From positions 248,001 to 312,000 of the forward strand of contig NZ_RBZU01000006.1 in the NCBI RefSeq assembly GCF_003628125.1: a DNA stretch of 64,000 bases. The letters run 5' to 3'. Under the pieces are notes generated by a model. The model ran no database searches. It saw nothing but the letters and a program-made list of their open reading frames with translations, and was not told the origin of the DNA. Shown piece by piece: positions 9,338 to 18,484 of this stretch. The translations under genes were made by a program, and so were the position numbers. The DNA is from Pararobbsia silviterrae. Lineage in GTDB: Bacteria; Pseudomonadota; Gammaproteobacteria; Burkholderiales; Burkholderiaceae. Numbering within the stretch: position 1 is the first letter of the stretch; each line of letters starts with the position of its first letter.

Positions 9338-10516
9338 ATGCACGTCGATCTTCTCACCCTGTACTTTCTCGCGATCGGAACGCTTTTCGCCAGCGCTGGC
9401 ATGACGCTCTGGGATTACCGGACGCATCCCGCGCGCAGCAAGGAACTGAAGATACTCGCGGCAGGCTATGCGACGCTCGGCGTCGGATGCGCGGCCGTCA
9501 TCGCGCGAAACGATTTTCCCGGCGTATGGGGCGCCGCCGCGAGCAATCTCATCATCGTCTCGGGCTATCTGCTCGTCTTGCGCGGGATCGCCGCGGTCAA
9601 CGGCCGACGCTATACGGTCTTCTCGATCGTCTTGCTCGTGGTGCTCGCCTTGACATGGGTCGTCGTCGGCACGCGCTGGCCCGATGCGATGTGGGACTAC
9701 GTGACCGCGATCTTTATCGCGTTGGCGAGCGCCATCGCCTCGCGCGAATTACTCGTCGGCGACGGCGTGCCGCGTGTGCCGTCACGTCTGGTCGCGTTTG
9801 CCGTGACCGCGATGCACGCGGCTTTCTACACATTCAGAGCGCTTTGTCTGCCATGGCTCGTCGCCGCGTATGGGGCGCGCGTGCAAGCGGTCGCCAGCGA
9901 CATCACGATGTACGAAGGCGTGCTGTATTCGGTGATTCTGCCGATGACCTTGCTCAGGCTGTTTCGCGAGGAATCGCACGGCGAGCTGCTGCGCGCGGCG
10001 CATACGGACTATCTGACGCGTCTGGGCAACCGCCGGTGGTTTTTCGAAGCGGGCGCGCGCGTGCAGATCGATGTCCTCGCGGGCGGGGCGGCGACGCTGC
10101 TCGCCTTCGATCTCGACCATTTCAAGGCGATCAACGATCGCTACGGTCACAAGACAGGTGACGACGTGCTCAAGTCCTTTGCGAATATCGCGCGTGGCGT
10201 GCTCGGCGCCGAAGCGATTTTCGCGCGGATCGGCGGCGAGGAGTTTGCGGCGCTGTTGCCCGGACAGGACCTCGCGCATGCGCGTCGTCTCGGCGAAATG
10301 GTCGCGCGGCATTTTGCCGAGACGGTCTTGCTGCGCATTCACGGCGTCGAAATCCAGGCGACCGTCAGCGTCGGTCTCGCGTCGTTCGGCAACCATGACG
10401 CGTCGCTCGGCGACGTCCTGGCGAACGCGGACCGCGCGCTGTACCGCGCCAAATCGCTCGGCGGTAACCGGCTCGAAGTCGCGCAAACGTCGGCGCGTGC
10501 CGCCGTCGTCTCGTAG
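9338..10516 (+). CDS. Membrane-anchored diguanylate cyclase (GGDEF domain)
   Basis: A predicted c-di-GMP synthase of about 392 residues. The N-terminal half (about residues 5-205) has around six hydrophobic helices. A C-terminal GGDEF domain starts at HTDYLTRLGNRRWF and carries FDLDHFKAINDRYGHKTGDDVL and the intact catalytic motif GGEEF. The RxxD product-inhibition site normally placed five residues before GGEEF is absent; GAEA occupies that position. ATG at MHVDLLTL is preferred because the hydrophobic segment begins there; an in-frame start 11 codons upstream is possible. Confidence 0.9.
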   Translation: MHVDLLTLYFLAIGTLFASAGMTLWDYRTHPARSKELKILAAGYATLGVGCAAVIARNDFPGVWGAAASNLIIVSGYLLVLRGIAAVNGRRYTVFSIVLLVVLALTWVVVGTRWPDAMWDYVTAIFIALASAIASRELLVGDGVPRVPSRLVAFAVTAMHAAFYTFRALCLPWLVAAYGARVQAVASDITMYEGVLYSVILPMTLLRLFREESHGELLRAAHTDYLTRLGNRRWFFEAGARVQIDVLAGGAATLLAFDLDHFKAINDRYGHKTGDDVLKSFANIARGVLGAEAIFARIGGEEFAALLPGQDLAHARRLGEMVARHFAETVLLRIHGVEIQATVSVGLASFGNHDASLGDVLANADRALYRAKSLGGNRLEVAQTSARAAVVS

Positions 10517-10544
10517 CGCCGCGCGACCCGAACCCCGTGTGTCG

Positions 10545-11399
10545 CTACTCCTTCGATCCGCTCGCGGCGAGCGACGCGGTGAAATAGCGCTGGAAAACAA
10601 GCAGGATCGCGAGCGGCACGATCGAGATGAAAACGCTCGCGCCGAAGATCGAACCGAAATCCGTCGCGAACTGGCCCGCGAAATCCGCGGTTGCGACTGC
10701 CGCGACCTTATAGCTCGGATCGGGCGCGATCAACAGCGGCCAGAGAAAGGCTTGCCACTGGAACACGAACAGAATGAGCCCGGCGGAGATCAGCGCGGGC
10801 CCCGATAGCGGCACGTAGATGCGCATGAAGACGCCGAACCAGCCGAGTCCGTCGACGCGCGCCGCATCGGCAAGCTCGCCCGGAATGCCGAGAAAGAACT
10901 GACGCAGCATGAAGACGGCGAAGCCGTTGCCGACGCCGGGCAGGATGATCCCCGCATACGTGTTTTGCAGACCGACCGCGCGAAACAGCGTCAGCAACGG
11001 CACGGCGATCGCGTCGAACGGAATCAAAAAGCTGACGACGACGATCGAAAAGATCGCCGCGCGGCCTGGAATGCGGAGCTTGGCGAGCGCGAAGGCCGCC
11101 ATCGAACAGATCACGAGACCGATCACGATCGTGACAAGCGCGACGAATACGCTGTTGAACATCGATCGCGCAAACGGGCCCGACCAGACATGCAGCCAGT
11201 TATCGAGCGTCAATCGGTTCGGGATGAAGGTCCAGATCCGCAGCGGCGACAGGTACTTGAGAATGTCCTCGCCGGGACGCAGCGACGAGACGAAAGCCCA
11301 ATACAACGGTCCCATCGATACCGCGCCGACGATGACCGCGCCGACGAGCGCGAGACGGGATGCGCGTTCGTGCGCGGCCGCGTGGGTAGACGTGTTCAT
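10545..11399 (-). CDS. CUT1 sugar-type ABC transporter permease (MalG-like)
   Basis: The second inner-membrane subunit of a binding-protein-dependent transporter, 284 residues with six predicted helices. The EAA loop, which contacts the ATPase, reads ELADAARVDGLGWFGVFMRIYVPLSGPAL. Its ATG overlaps the stop codon of the upstream permease (ATGA), so the two are translationally coupled. It is the last gene of an operon that begins with a nucleoside hydrolase. No ATP-binding subunit is encoded in the operon, so a shared ATPase from elsewhere is implied. Confidence 0.92.
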   Translation of the reverse strand: MNTSTHAAAHERASRLALVGAVIVGAVSMGPLYWAFVSSLRPGEDILKYLSPLRIWTFIPNRLTLDNWLHVWSGPFARSMFNSVFVALVTIVIGLVICSMAAFALAKLRIPGRAAIFSIVVVSFLIPFDAIAVPLLTLFRAVGLQNTYAGIILPGVGNGFAVFMLRQFFLGIPGELADAARVDGLGWFGVFMRIYVPLSGPALISAGLILFVFQWQAFLWPLLIAPDPSYKVAAVATADFAGQFATDFGSIFGASVFISIVPLAILLVFQRYFTASLAASGSKE

Positions 11400-12319
11400 T
11401 CGCCTCGCTCCTTCATGAGCCGGAACTGGATCGTCACGACGAGCATCACGACGGCGACCAGGATCACCGTCGCGGCCGCGCCGCCCTTGTCGTCGCTATA
11501 GACGAAGGTGCGCGAGAAGATGTCGGCCATGATCAGGTTCGTCGTGTCTTGCGGTCCGCCGTTCGTGAGGATCTGCACGGGCGCGAAGACGAGGAAGTTC
11601 GACACCGTGTCGGCGACGAGAACAAAGAGCAAGGGCCGGCGCAGCATCGGCAGCGTCACGTAACGAAACTTCTGCCACGCGCTTGCGCCGTCGAGCGAGG
11701 CCGCCTCGTAGAGCGACGGCGAAATGTCCTTGAGACCCGCGAGCAGAAAGGTCGTCCAGTAGCCGACGCCGACCCAGCTCACGACGACGATGATGCTCGG
11801 CAGGGCCTGCGTCGTCGACGTCAGGAAGCCTTGCTGCGGCAAGCCGATCGCCGCGAGCAGCGCATTGATCGGACCGTCGGGCCGCAACGCGACGCCCCAG
11901 ATCAAGGCCGATACGCTTTGCGGAATCACGACGGGCAGCAGCACGAAGGTGCGCCAGAGCCCGCCGAGCGCGATGCGCCGATTGAGCAGCACGGCGATCG
12001 CGAGCGCGAGCAGGATCTGGAACGGATTGACGATCACCGAAAAGAGCGCGGTCCGATAGAGCGCGTTCTGGAACGTCGGGTCGGAGAACAGCGATCGATA
12101 GACGGCCAGACTGAATCCGCCGCCCGCGTCGTCGGCGCTCAACGAATGCGTGATCGCCGCGATCGCGGGCCACAGTCTCAGGAAGACGAGCGCCGCGAAG
12201 ACGGGGCCGAGCATCAGCAGGCCGACGGCCGTCTCGTTGTTGCTCAGCCGTGAACGCCACGTCGGTCGCGCGCGCGCGGGTGCGGGGGGAGCCAATGCCG
12301 CGGTGCTGGATGCCTTCAA
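11396..12319 (-). CDS. CUT1 sugar-type ABC transporter permease (MalF-like)
   Basis: The first permease subunit, 307 residues. A short polar N-terminus is followed by about six helices, and the EAA loop is visible as SLYEAASLDGASAWQKFRYVTLPMLRRPL. It lies 21 bases downstream of the binding-protein gene and overlaps the next permease by four bases. The substrate should follow from the neighbouring binding protein and nucleoside hydrolase; a nucleoside or ribosyl compound is plausible but unproven. Confidence 0.92.
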   Translation of the reverse strand: MKASSTAALAPPAPARARPTWRSRLSNNETAVGLLMLGPVFAALVFLRLWPAIAAITHSLSADDAGGGFSLAVYRSLFSDPTFQNALYRTALFSVIVNPFQILLALAIAVLLNRRIALGGLWRTFVLLPVVIPQSVSALIWGVALRPDGPINALLAAIGLPQQGFLTSTTQALPSIIVVVSWVGVGYWTTFLLAGLKDISPSLYEAASLDGASAWQKFRYVTLPMLRRPLLFVLVADTVSNFLVFAPVQILTNGGPQDTTNLIMADIFSRTFVYSDDKGGAAATVILVAVVMLVVTIQFRLMKERGE

Positions 12320-12340
12320 TCGATGCCTCCGTGCCGCGCG

Positions 12341-13621
12341 CTATTTGAGCCGCGCAAAGATCGACGTGAGCTGACCGTTCGCGCGATCGAGCGTCTGCTT
12401 CGCATCGGCGCCGTTGCGCACATCGCTGAACGCCTTGTTCATGACCTCTTCGAACGCGACATAGCCGACGGTGCGCGGGCGGCTGACCGCCGTGTTCTTG
12501 AGTTCATACGGCAGCAGCGCGGCATACGGCGCGGTCGATTCGCCACCGAGTTTCGTTTGCTCGGCGACGTAGCGATTGAATGCCGTCTGGTTCGCGGGCG
12601 GCAACGGATTCGTTTGCGTCGAGAGCAAGGCGCCTTGATCGTCGATCGTCATGAACAGCGCGAATTTCAACGCCTCGGCCTGATGCTTGCTGTGCGGGCT
12701 GATGCCGACGGCCCACGAATCGGTCGGCGTCACGGGTTTGCCGCCCGCGAAATACGGATGCGGCGCGATGCCCCACTTGAGCGCGCTCGCCTTCGTGAAG
12801 TCATAGAAATTCCAGGGACCGCCGACGAAGTACGCGATCTGGCCGTTGATGAACAGCGAGCCCATTTGTTCGGGCGTGATGCCGCGCGGCGCAAGCCCGT
12901 TCTTGTAGAGGTCGCCGTACCAGGCCATCGTCTTGACCCATTTGTCGGTATTGACCGCCGGAGTCAGCAGGCCGTCGCCGGTCAGGCCGGGACCGGCGCC
13001 GCTCGATTCGAACAGCGCCTGAAGCTGGTAATAGCGATCGACCTGTTCGAAGGCGACGCCGTATTTCGCGCCCGCGCCCTGGACTTTCTTGGCGGCCGCG
13101 AGCAGGTCGTCCCACGTCAGGCGCTTGGCCGGATCGGCCGAGGGCGGCTCGACGCCGGCCTTCGCGAGCAGGTCCTTGTTATAGAACAGCAACTGCGTCG
13201 AGGTCCATTGCGGCAGTGCGTAAAGCTTGCCGTTCGCGCTCGTCGCGGCGACGGCTTCGGGCGTCGTCTTCGAGAGCACGAGATCTTTTTGCGCGGACAG
13301 ATCGACGAGCAGCCCCCGCTTGGCGAGCGCGGGTACGCGCGGCTCGTCGACACCATACAGGTCGATGCTGTCGTCGCCCGCGCCGATGCGCGCCTGCACC
13401 TGCGGATTCAATTGATCGAACGGCACGCGTTGTTCACGAACCTTGATGTTCGGATTCGCCTTTTCGAACGCTTCGATGACCGGACCATAGGTCCGGTCGT
13501 TTTGCGCATGGAGAAAATTGATCGTGACGACGTCCGCGGCGCTGGTCGTCGCGTGAAGAACGGTCAAGGCGGTGACGACGGCTGTGGCTGCGAAGCGTGC
13601 TAGGGCGGAACGCGGTTTCAC
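12341..13621 (-). CDS. Extracellular solute-binding protein, family 1 (sugar-type)
   Basis: The periplasmic receptor of the CUT1 transporter, 426 residues. A signal peptide ends near ATTSAADVV. The mature part shows family 1 hallmarks: VIEAFEKANPNIKV, LLFYNKDLLAKAGVEPP, KRLTWDDLLAAAKKV and GGPWNFYDF. It follows the nucleoside hydrolase after 84 bases and precedes the two permeases, in the usual receptor-permease-permease order. The ligand is unknown. UgpB-like and maltose-like receptors belong to the same family. Confidence 0.92.
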   Translation of the reverse strand: MKPRSALARFAATAVVTALTVLHATTSAADVVTINFLHAQNDRTYGPVIEAFEKANPNIKVREQRVPFDQLNPQVQARIGAGDDSIDLYGVDEPRVPALAKRGLLVDLSAQKDLVLSKTTPEAVAATSANGKLYALPQWTSTQLLFYNKDLLAKAGVEPPSADPAKRLTWDDLLAAAKKVQGAGAKYGVAFEQVDRYYQLQALFESSGAGPGLTGDGLLTPAVNTDKWVKTMAWYGDLYKNGLAPRGITPEQMGSLFINGQIAYFVGGPWNFYDFTKASALKWGIAPHPYFAGGKPVTPTDSWAVGISPHSKHQAEALKFALFMTIDDQGALLSTQTNPLPPANQTAFNRYVAEQTKLGGESTAPYAALLPYELKNTAVSRPRTVGYVAFEEVMNKAFSDVRNGADAKQTLDRANGQLTSIFARLK

Positions 13622-13705
13622 GAATGTCTCCTCCGAATCAGTCGATTGTTATGCGGGACTGCATGTTCGGCGCCGTGTATCGATGACCGCGCGCCGTGTG
13701 CGGTG

Positions 13706-14638
13706 CTAACGCGAAAATGCGGCGAGCTTCGCAAAGAAATCGCCGAAAATCGCGTCGCGGTCGATGTGATGGATATAGCGGATCACATGGCGCGCGGCAT
13801 TCGCGCTCCACGTGACGTCCGAATTGAGCACGGGACTCGGCACGAGACCGTGCGCGGTCCATCGCGCGTCGTTGAGCCAGGCGACGGGCGCCATGTCCCA
13901 GATCGGCTTGGACCAGCCGAGCGTTTGCTTTTCGTCGGCGTATTCCTTGACGCGTCGCGCAAGAAACGCGCCGAGCGGTCCCGACGGTTCGACGTGCGCG
14001 GCGAGTTCGGCGACGGTCGTGCGCAGGTTCGACACGACGCCCATGCACGGCAACATGACGACCGGCACGCCGCAATCGAAGATCACGCGCGCGGCGGCGG
14101 GGTCCTGTCGCAGGTTGAATTCGCGCGTATCGGGCCACCAGAGCGCATGGCCGCCGAGCCATACGACGACGATGCGCTCGATGATGCGCGGCTCGATCAG
14201 GATCGCCGACGCGATATTCGTGATCGCGGCGAGCGCGACGATATAGAGCGGGTCGTCGGGCGATGAGGCCATCGCGCGGTCGATCAGATCGCGCACGGCG
14301 GCATTGTCCTGCGGCTTGCCGCTGTCGCCGATGAAGTGTGTCGAACCCCGGAACACAAAGCCGTCCGGCTTGCGGCGCATCAGGTCGAGCAGCCGCAGGA
14401 TCTCGTCGTAGCTGAGTTCCATGCCCTGGCCGGGACCGGTCGAGCGGACGTTGTGGAACGGAGCCGCGTAGATCGCTTCGACGTTCATGCGCGACGGGGA
14501 CAACAGCGCGTAAACGATGGCGAATTGATCGTCGATCTCATTGAACGTGTCGGTGTCGATGACGACGCGGATCTTGCGGGCGGGCGGTTCGAGTCGCGCG
14601 ACGCGCGTCGATTCCGTGAGCTGCGGAAACTGAGTCAA
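13706..14638 (-). CDS. Inosine-uridine preferring nucleoside hydrolase family enzyme, TTG start
   Basis: Predicted N-ribohydrolase that splits a nucleoside into base and ribose, about 310 residues. The N-terminal calcium/ribose-binding signature is present as VVIDTDTFNEIDDQFA, and PLYIVALAAITNIASAI and NLRQDPAAA match conserved IUNH positions. The start is placed at TTG (LTQFPQL) because GGGAG lies six bases upstream. The only in-frame ATG lies 31 codons further upstream with no ribosome-binding site and across the putative operator. It is the first gene of an operon with a sugar-type ABC transporter, suggesting import followed by hydrolysis. Confidence 0.88.
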   Translation of the reverse strand: MTQFPQLTESTRVARLEPPARKIRVVIDTDTFNEIDDQFAIVYALLSPSRMNVEAIYAAPFHNVRSTGPGQGMELSYDEILRLLDLMRRKPDGFVFRGSTHFIGDSGKPQDNAAVRDLIDRAMASSPDDPLYIVALAAITNIASAILIEPRIIERIVVVWLGGHALWWPDTREFNLRQDPAAARVIFDCGVPVVMLPCMGVVSNLRTTVAELAAHVEPSGPLGAFLARRVKEYADEKQTLGWSKPIWDMAPVAWLNDARWTAHGLVPSPVLNSDVTWSANAARHVIRYIHHIDRDAIFGDFFAKLAAFSR

Positions 14639-15081
14639 TCGTGTCTCCCTTGCTTGTATATGGATCGCATCCGACGTCAAAGCCGTGGATTGCGTGCATA
14701 AAACGTTAGGCGCGAAAACGTTTGCGCGCACTAAGATATAACCCTAATACATCTTATTTTCCGATCGTCGAAATGTGCCGGTCGATGTGACCGATCGAGC
14801 GGATTCGACGGCATGGGGCAGTCGACATCGGGAGCGGCCATCGCAAAGACCACCGCCCATGATCACCATGAGAGCGCATTGCCGGAGGCTTGCGGATGCG
14901 GCGATCGCGAGCCGTCGCAATGCGCTTGCGTCGAGCGCGAGGTCGTTCGAACGCGATGCGATATCCATTCGCGTTTTAGTGATTTAGCGCGCATCACGGC
15001 GTCCGGTAGCATCGCGAGGCCTGACTTCAGGGTTTTCCTGATGCCCGCCTGGCCTTTCTTTTTGTCGTTGCCGGAGACACC
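14639..15081. other. Divergent promoter region, nucleoside hydrolase and SsuA-like gene
   Basis: About 440 bases between divergent genes. It contains the AAACGTTT operator near 14710 and an AT-rich block at 14730-14762 that probably holds the leftward promoter. GGAGA lies just before the rightward GTG start. No credible small gene was seen. Confidence 0.5.
14710..14729. promoter_or_regulatory. LacI-family-type operator upstream of the nucleoside hydrolase operon
   Basis: A 20-bp near-palindrome GCGCGAAAACGTTTGCGCGC centred on CG with an AAACGTTT core, the arrangement used by PurR/GalR/RbsR-type LacI regulators. A second AAACGTTA half-match lies 15 bp away (14701-14708). It sits 72-91 bases upstream of the TTG start. 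No LacI-family gene is present in this window, so the regulator would be encoded elsewhere. Confidence 0.6.
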
Positions 15082-16083
15082 GTGCTCAATTTCGCTCACG
15101 CCCCTTTCTTCAATCGACTTCGCGCCGCGCTTTACGTGTGTGTGCTCGGCGTGTGCGGCGTCGTCGCGGGCATGCATGCCGATTCCGCACGCGCGGCGGC
15201 GACGGAATTGCGCATCGGTTATCAAAAGTCGTCGACGCTGATCGTCGTGCTCAAGGCGCAGGGCACGCTTGAAAAAGCCCTGGCGCCGCTCGGCGTCCAC
15301 GTGACATGGGCCGAATTCGCGAGCGGATTGCCGCTCGTTGAAGCATTGAATGCGAACGCGGTCGACTTCAGCGCCGACGTCGCCGATACGGTGCCGATCT
15401 TCGCGCAAGCCGCGCGCGCCGATTTCGTCTATGTCGCGCAAGAGGCGCCGTCGCCGAGCGCGCAGGCCATTGTCGTTCACAAGGATGCCGCGGCGCAGAC
15501 CGTCGCCGATCTCAAGGGCAAGCGCATCGCGGTCGCCAAAGCGGCCGGCGCGCACTATTTATTGCTCGCGGCACTGCGTCGCGCGGGCCTCACGCCGAAC
15601 GATGTGCAGATCGCCTATCTCGCACCGGCCGACGGCCGCGCGGCGCTTGAAACCGGCAGCGTCGACGCATGGGTCACATGGGACCCCTATCTGGCAAGCG
15701 TCGAACACGAGCCGGGGCTGCGCGTGCTCACCGACGGCCGCGGGCTCGCGTCGTATCAGCGCTATTACCTCGCATCGAAACCGTTCGCCGATGCGCATCC
15801 CGAGGTTCTGAAGGTCGTCTATGACGCGCTCGTCGAATCGGGCGTCTGGGTCAAGGCGCATCCCGACGAGGCCGCGCGATTGCTCGCGCCGGTCTGGGGG
15901 CTCGACGCGGCGACGGTCGAGCGCGCGAATGCGCGCCGCAGCTATGCGGTACGGCTTGTCGTGCCCGAGGCATTCGGCGAACAGCAGGCCATTGCGGATG
16001 CGTTCACCGCGGCGGGTTTTCTGCCGCAAACGATCGATACGCGCCGCGTGCCGCTTTGGAAGCCCGCGCCGTCGAAACAGTGA
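15082..16083 (+). CDS. ssuA: Aliphatic sulfonate-type ABC substrate-binding protein, orphan
   Basis: A periplasmic receptor of 333 residues similar to SsuA/NrtA/TauA proteins. A signal peptide ends near SARAAAT, followed by the family opening ELRIGYQKSSTLIVVLKAQGTLE, then VEALNANAVDFSADVADTVP, DLKGKRIAVAKAAGAHYLLL and VDAWVTWDPYLASVE. These fit sulfonate or sulfate-ester binding. It starts at GTG with GGAGA upstream. The SsuB ATPase and SsuC permease normally found beside it are absent, so it must feed a transporter elsewhere or be a paralog. Confidence 0.85.
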   Translation: MLNFAHAPFFNRLRAALYVCVLGVCGVVAGMHADSARAAATELRIGYQKSSTLIVVLKAQGTLEKALAPLGVHVTWAEFASGLPLVEALNANAVDFSADVADTVPIFAQAARADFVYVAQEAPSPSAQAIVVHKDAAAQTVADLKGKRIAVAKAAGAHYLLLAALRRAGLTPNDVQIAYLAPADGRAALETGSVDAWVTWDPYLASVEHEPGLRVLTDGRGLASYQRYYLASKPFADAHPEVLKVVYDALVESGVWVKAHPDEAARLLAPVWGLDAATVERANARRSYAVRLVVPEAFGEQQAIADAFTAAGFLPQTIDTRRVPLWKPAPSKQ

Positions 16084-16150
16084 GGCGCGTCGGGCGCGTG
16101 CGGCCCGCCGATCGACGGTCGCGACATGGGCGTCGCTCATGAAACGAACT

Positions 16151-18484
16151 TCACGTCGAACGTGCCTTGCGCCCCTTCGCCGCTTTGGGGGTCGAGACCG
16201 GATCCCAACGATGGTAGAACGCGCCCACGACCCACGCGAGCAACAGTGTCCAGCCAATCCACGTGAGCAGTTCTCCGCCTGCCATACAGGCGTCATAGGC
16301 CGCGGGGGGCAAGGTCCACGCGAGCCGATGACCGAATGCGGTCGGCGGATGGGCGACAAGTCCGGAATTAATGAGGCCGGCGGTCGCCTTCGAAAAATTG
16401 CTGCTGATGAACGCGGGAAAACCGTACATGCCGAGAAAGCGCAGCAAGCGCGCCGAACGCGCTTCGAGCAGTGCTTTGACCGACGCTTCGATTTGTTGAT
16501 AGCCTTGATCGACATAGGCTTCGCGCTCGGGCAATTCCCAAAAGCTTTTCAATTGCTGGTAGAGCAGCCGCGCATTCGCGTCGGGAATCGCGGCCGATGC
16601 CTTCACGCGTTGACTCGCGAGCGTCGATCGCGCGAGCGCGACCTGACCGAGCAACTGATACAAACTCTTTTCCTTGAGCCAAGCCTCGGTCAGCGCGGAC
16701 CCGGTCCCGCGCGCATCGGACTCGCCTTTCCATTGCGCGTTGAACGCGATCAGATTGCTTTCGTGGGCCCGGAGCTGACTGCGCCATTCCGACGCCCTGC
16801 GCATGACCGGGATGATTTCGCTGTCCCTGAGGCGTTGTTCGTGCCAGTCATCGACGACGACACAGCCGCGGTTCGATAACACCGCGAACCCGCCGCTCAA
16901 TGTGACGAGCTTGCATTCGGTGCTCGGCGGCAAACGCGACAGGCCGATCGGCGCGGGTTTCGCGCGTTCTTCCGCGAGTGCGGCGAGGATCCTGACGCTC
17001 GAATCGCCCAACGAGATGCCGCGCATCGGATGCGCTTGTTCGGTGCTCTTGGGCCAGTCGAGATACCGAAAGACCGGGCCGTCCGATCCGACGTCGATCG
17101 GGGGCGCCTTGAGCAATTCGACGTCTTCGGCAAGGTCGTCGTGCGCGTGGATGCGCGCGTTCACACGAATGCCGCTTAGCGGATTGAAGACGGTCCATAA
17201 GCTGTCGAGCACGTCGTTCCATGTGAGACGCGTCGGTGTGGCGTTGGCGCCTAGCGCTTGAAGACCGGGCGATGCGATCAGACTCGCGTCTTTGAACAGA
17301 AACCACGGATCGCACCAGATGTTGTTGACCTTGGCGAGCGCGCGCGCCTGTCCGTTCCGATTCGACAGATGGTCAAGATCGCCGGCCTGGAATCCGCTCG
17401 GCCCCTTCGATCCGCGCGGCAGATAGGGACGGGCATCCGCTTGCCCTGTCGAGAACTCGGCCTGCGTCGGCGACGTCGCATCGGCGGCGCGAGAGATGGC
17501 GCCGGTTGCGGTATCGCGATACGTCTCGGTTTCGCGCCGTTCGAGTTCGATCCAGAGCGATGTCAGATCGAGTCCCTCGGTCGGATCGGTGTGAATCGTG
17601 AAGCGATTCCATGCACTGGCGCTCGGCCGGTACGAGACGCCGAGTTTGAATCCGTGTCCGCCGCTCGAACGTTTCGTGTCCGCGCGGCCGAAGATTTTCA
17701 CGGCGTCGCTGGGTTCGTCTTCGACATAGACGAGGGTATCGACCATCATATGCGCCTGCGGCGTATCGACGGCCGGCACGGACAGACGCAGGATCGTCGC
17801 GTGCGTGAGGATGTGTTCGTAGACTTGTTCGAGCCGCCGCAACGCGTTCGTCGCGGGGTGGCCGAGCATGCTCGGCATCTGCTCGGGATCCAAGCCATCC
17901 TGCAGGCTGCGCACGAGAAATTCGAAGCACCGGCGCCATGCGACGTCGGGCCAGAACGAGGCGTCGTCGTCCCGCGTCGCGATGCCGCCCGACTTCGCGA
18001 AATGCGTATGGCTCAGCGCGCTCGCCAGCGCCGGCCACGAGCGGAACGGGTGCTCGGGCATATGGCCGAGGTCCCAGTGCGTGACCGATACGATCCACGG
18101 CGCGAAGCATGCCGCGACATCCGGCACGTCCGCGAGATGCGCGATGCACATCAGCGCGCTCAGCAAGCTGTCGGGGCTTGCGTCCTTGACGAAGAACGCG
18201 AGCCGATCGAGCACATCGGCCGGAGGCTGGCCGACCGATGTTTGGAGCGATGCGTGGGCGCGCAACGTGGGGCCGAGTGTGGAGGCGACCTGCGAGAGCG
18301 ACAGATCGTCCGGACCCTTGTGCAACCGGAAGCCGTCGATGTCCGACTCGGGCGGGAAGCCTCCGCCGAGCGCGATCGCCACGCGATGCCCGAGTGCGTC
18401 TTTCGCTTGCTGCGGCGAGGCATTGATCGGAATCACCCAGGGCCGCAATCGCACGATTGCGTCGAGGAAATGCGCAATGTCCAT
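16151..18484 (-). CDS. Unrecognised 777-residue protein with C-terminal membrane helix
   Basis: I do not recognise this family. It is 777 residues, mostly soluble in character. The N-terminal 120 residues contain IALGGGFPPESDIDGFRLHKGPDDLS, given here as a landmark (key residues H55, D59, D60), and a helical stretch DSLLSALMCIAHLADV. The middle is rich in acidic and aromatic residues. A single strong hydrophobic helix at about residues 738-757 (LLTWIGWTLLLAWVVGAF) is followed by a basic tail ending KGRKARST, which suggests a tail-anchored membrane protein. It is divergent from the large HEPN-STAND NTPase and shares its promoter region, hinting at joint function. Composition and codon use match its neighbours. 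Confidence 0.75.
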   Translation of the reverse strand: MDIAHFLDAIVRLRPWVIPINASPQQAKDALGHRVAIALGGGFPPESDIDGFRLHKGPDDLSLSQVASTLGPTLRAHASLQTSVGQPPADVLDRLAFFVKDASPDSLLSALMCIAHLADVPDVAACFAPWIVSVTHWDLGHMPEHPFRSWPALASALSHTHFAKSGGIATRDDDASFWPDVAWRRCFEFLVRSLQDGLDPEQMPSMLGHPATNALRRLEQVYEHILTHATILRLSVPAVDTPQAHMMVDTLVYVEDEPSDAVKIFGRADTKRSSGGHGFKLGVSYRPSASAWNRFTIHTDPTEGLDLTSLWIELERRETETYRDTATGAISRAADATSPTQAEFSTGQADARPYLPRGSKGPSGFQAGDLDHLSNRNGQARALAKVNNIWCDPWFLFKDASLIASPGLQALGANATPTRLTWNDVLDSLWTVFNPLSGIRVNARIHAHDDLAEDVELLKAPPIDVGSDGPVFRYLDWPKSTEQAHPMRGISLGDSSVRILAALAEERAKPAPIGLSRLPPSTECKLVTLSGGFAVLSNRGCVVVDDWHEQRLRDSEIIPVMRRASEWRSQLRAHESNLIAFNAQWKGESDARGTGSALTEAWLKEKSLYQLLGQVALARSTLASQRVKASAAIPDANARLLYQQLKSFWELPEREAYVDQGYQQIEASVKALLEARSARLLRFLGMYGFPAFISSNFSKATAGLINSGLVAHPPTAFGHRLAWTLPPAAYDACMAGGELLTWIGWTLLLAWVVGAFYHRWDPVSTPKAAKGRKARST

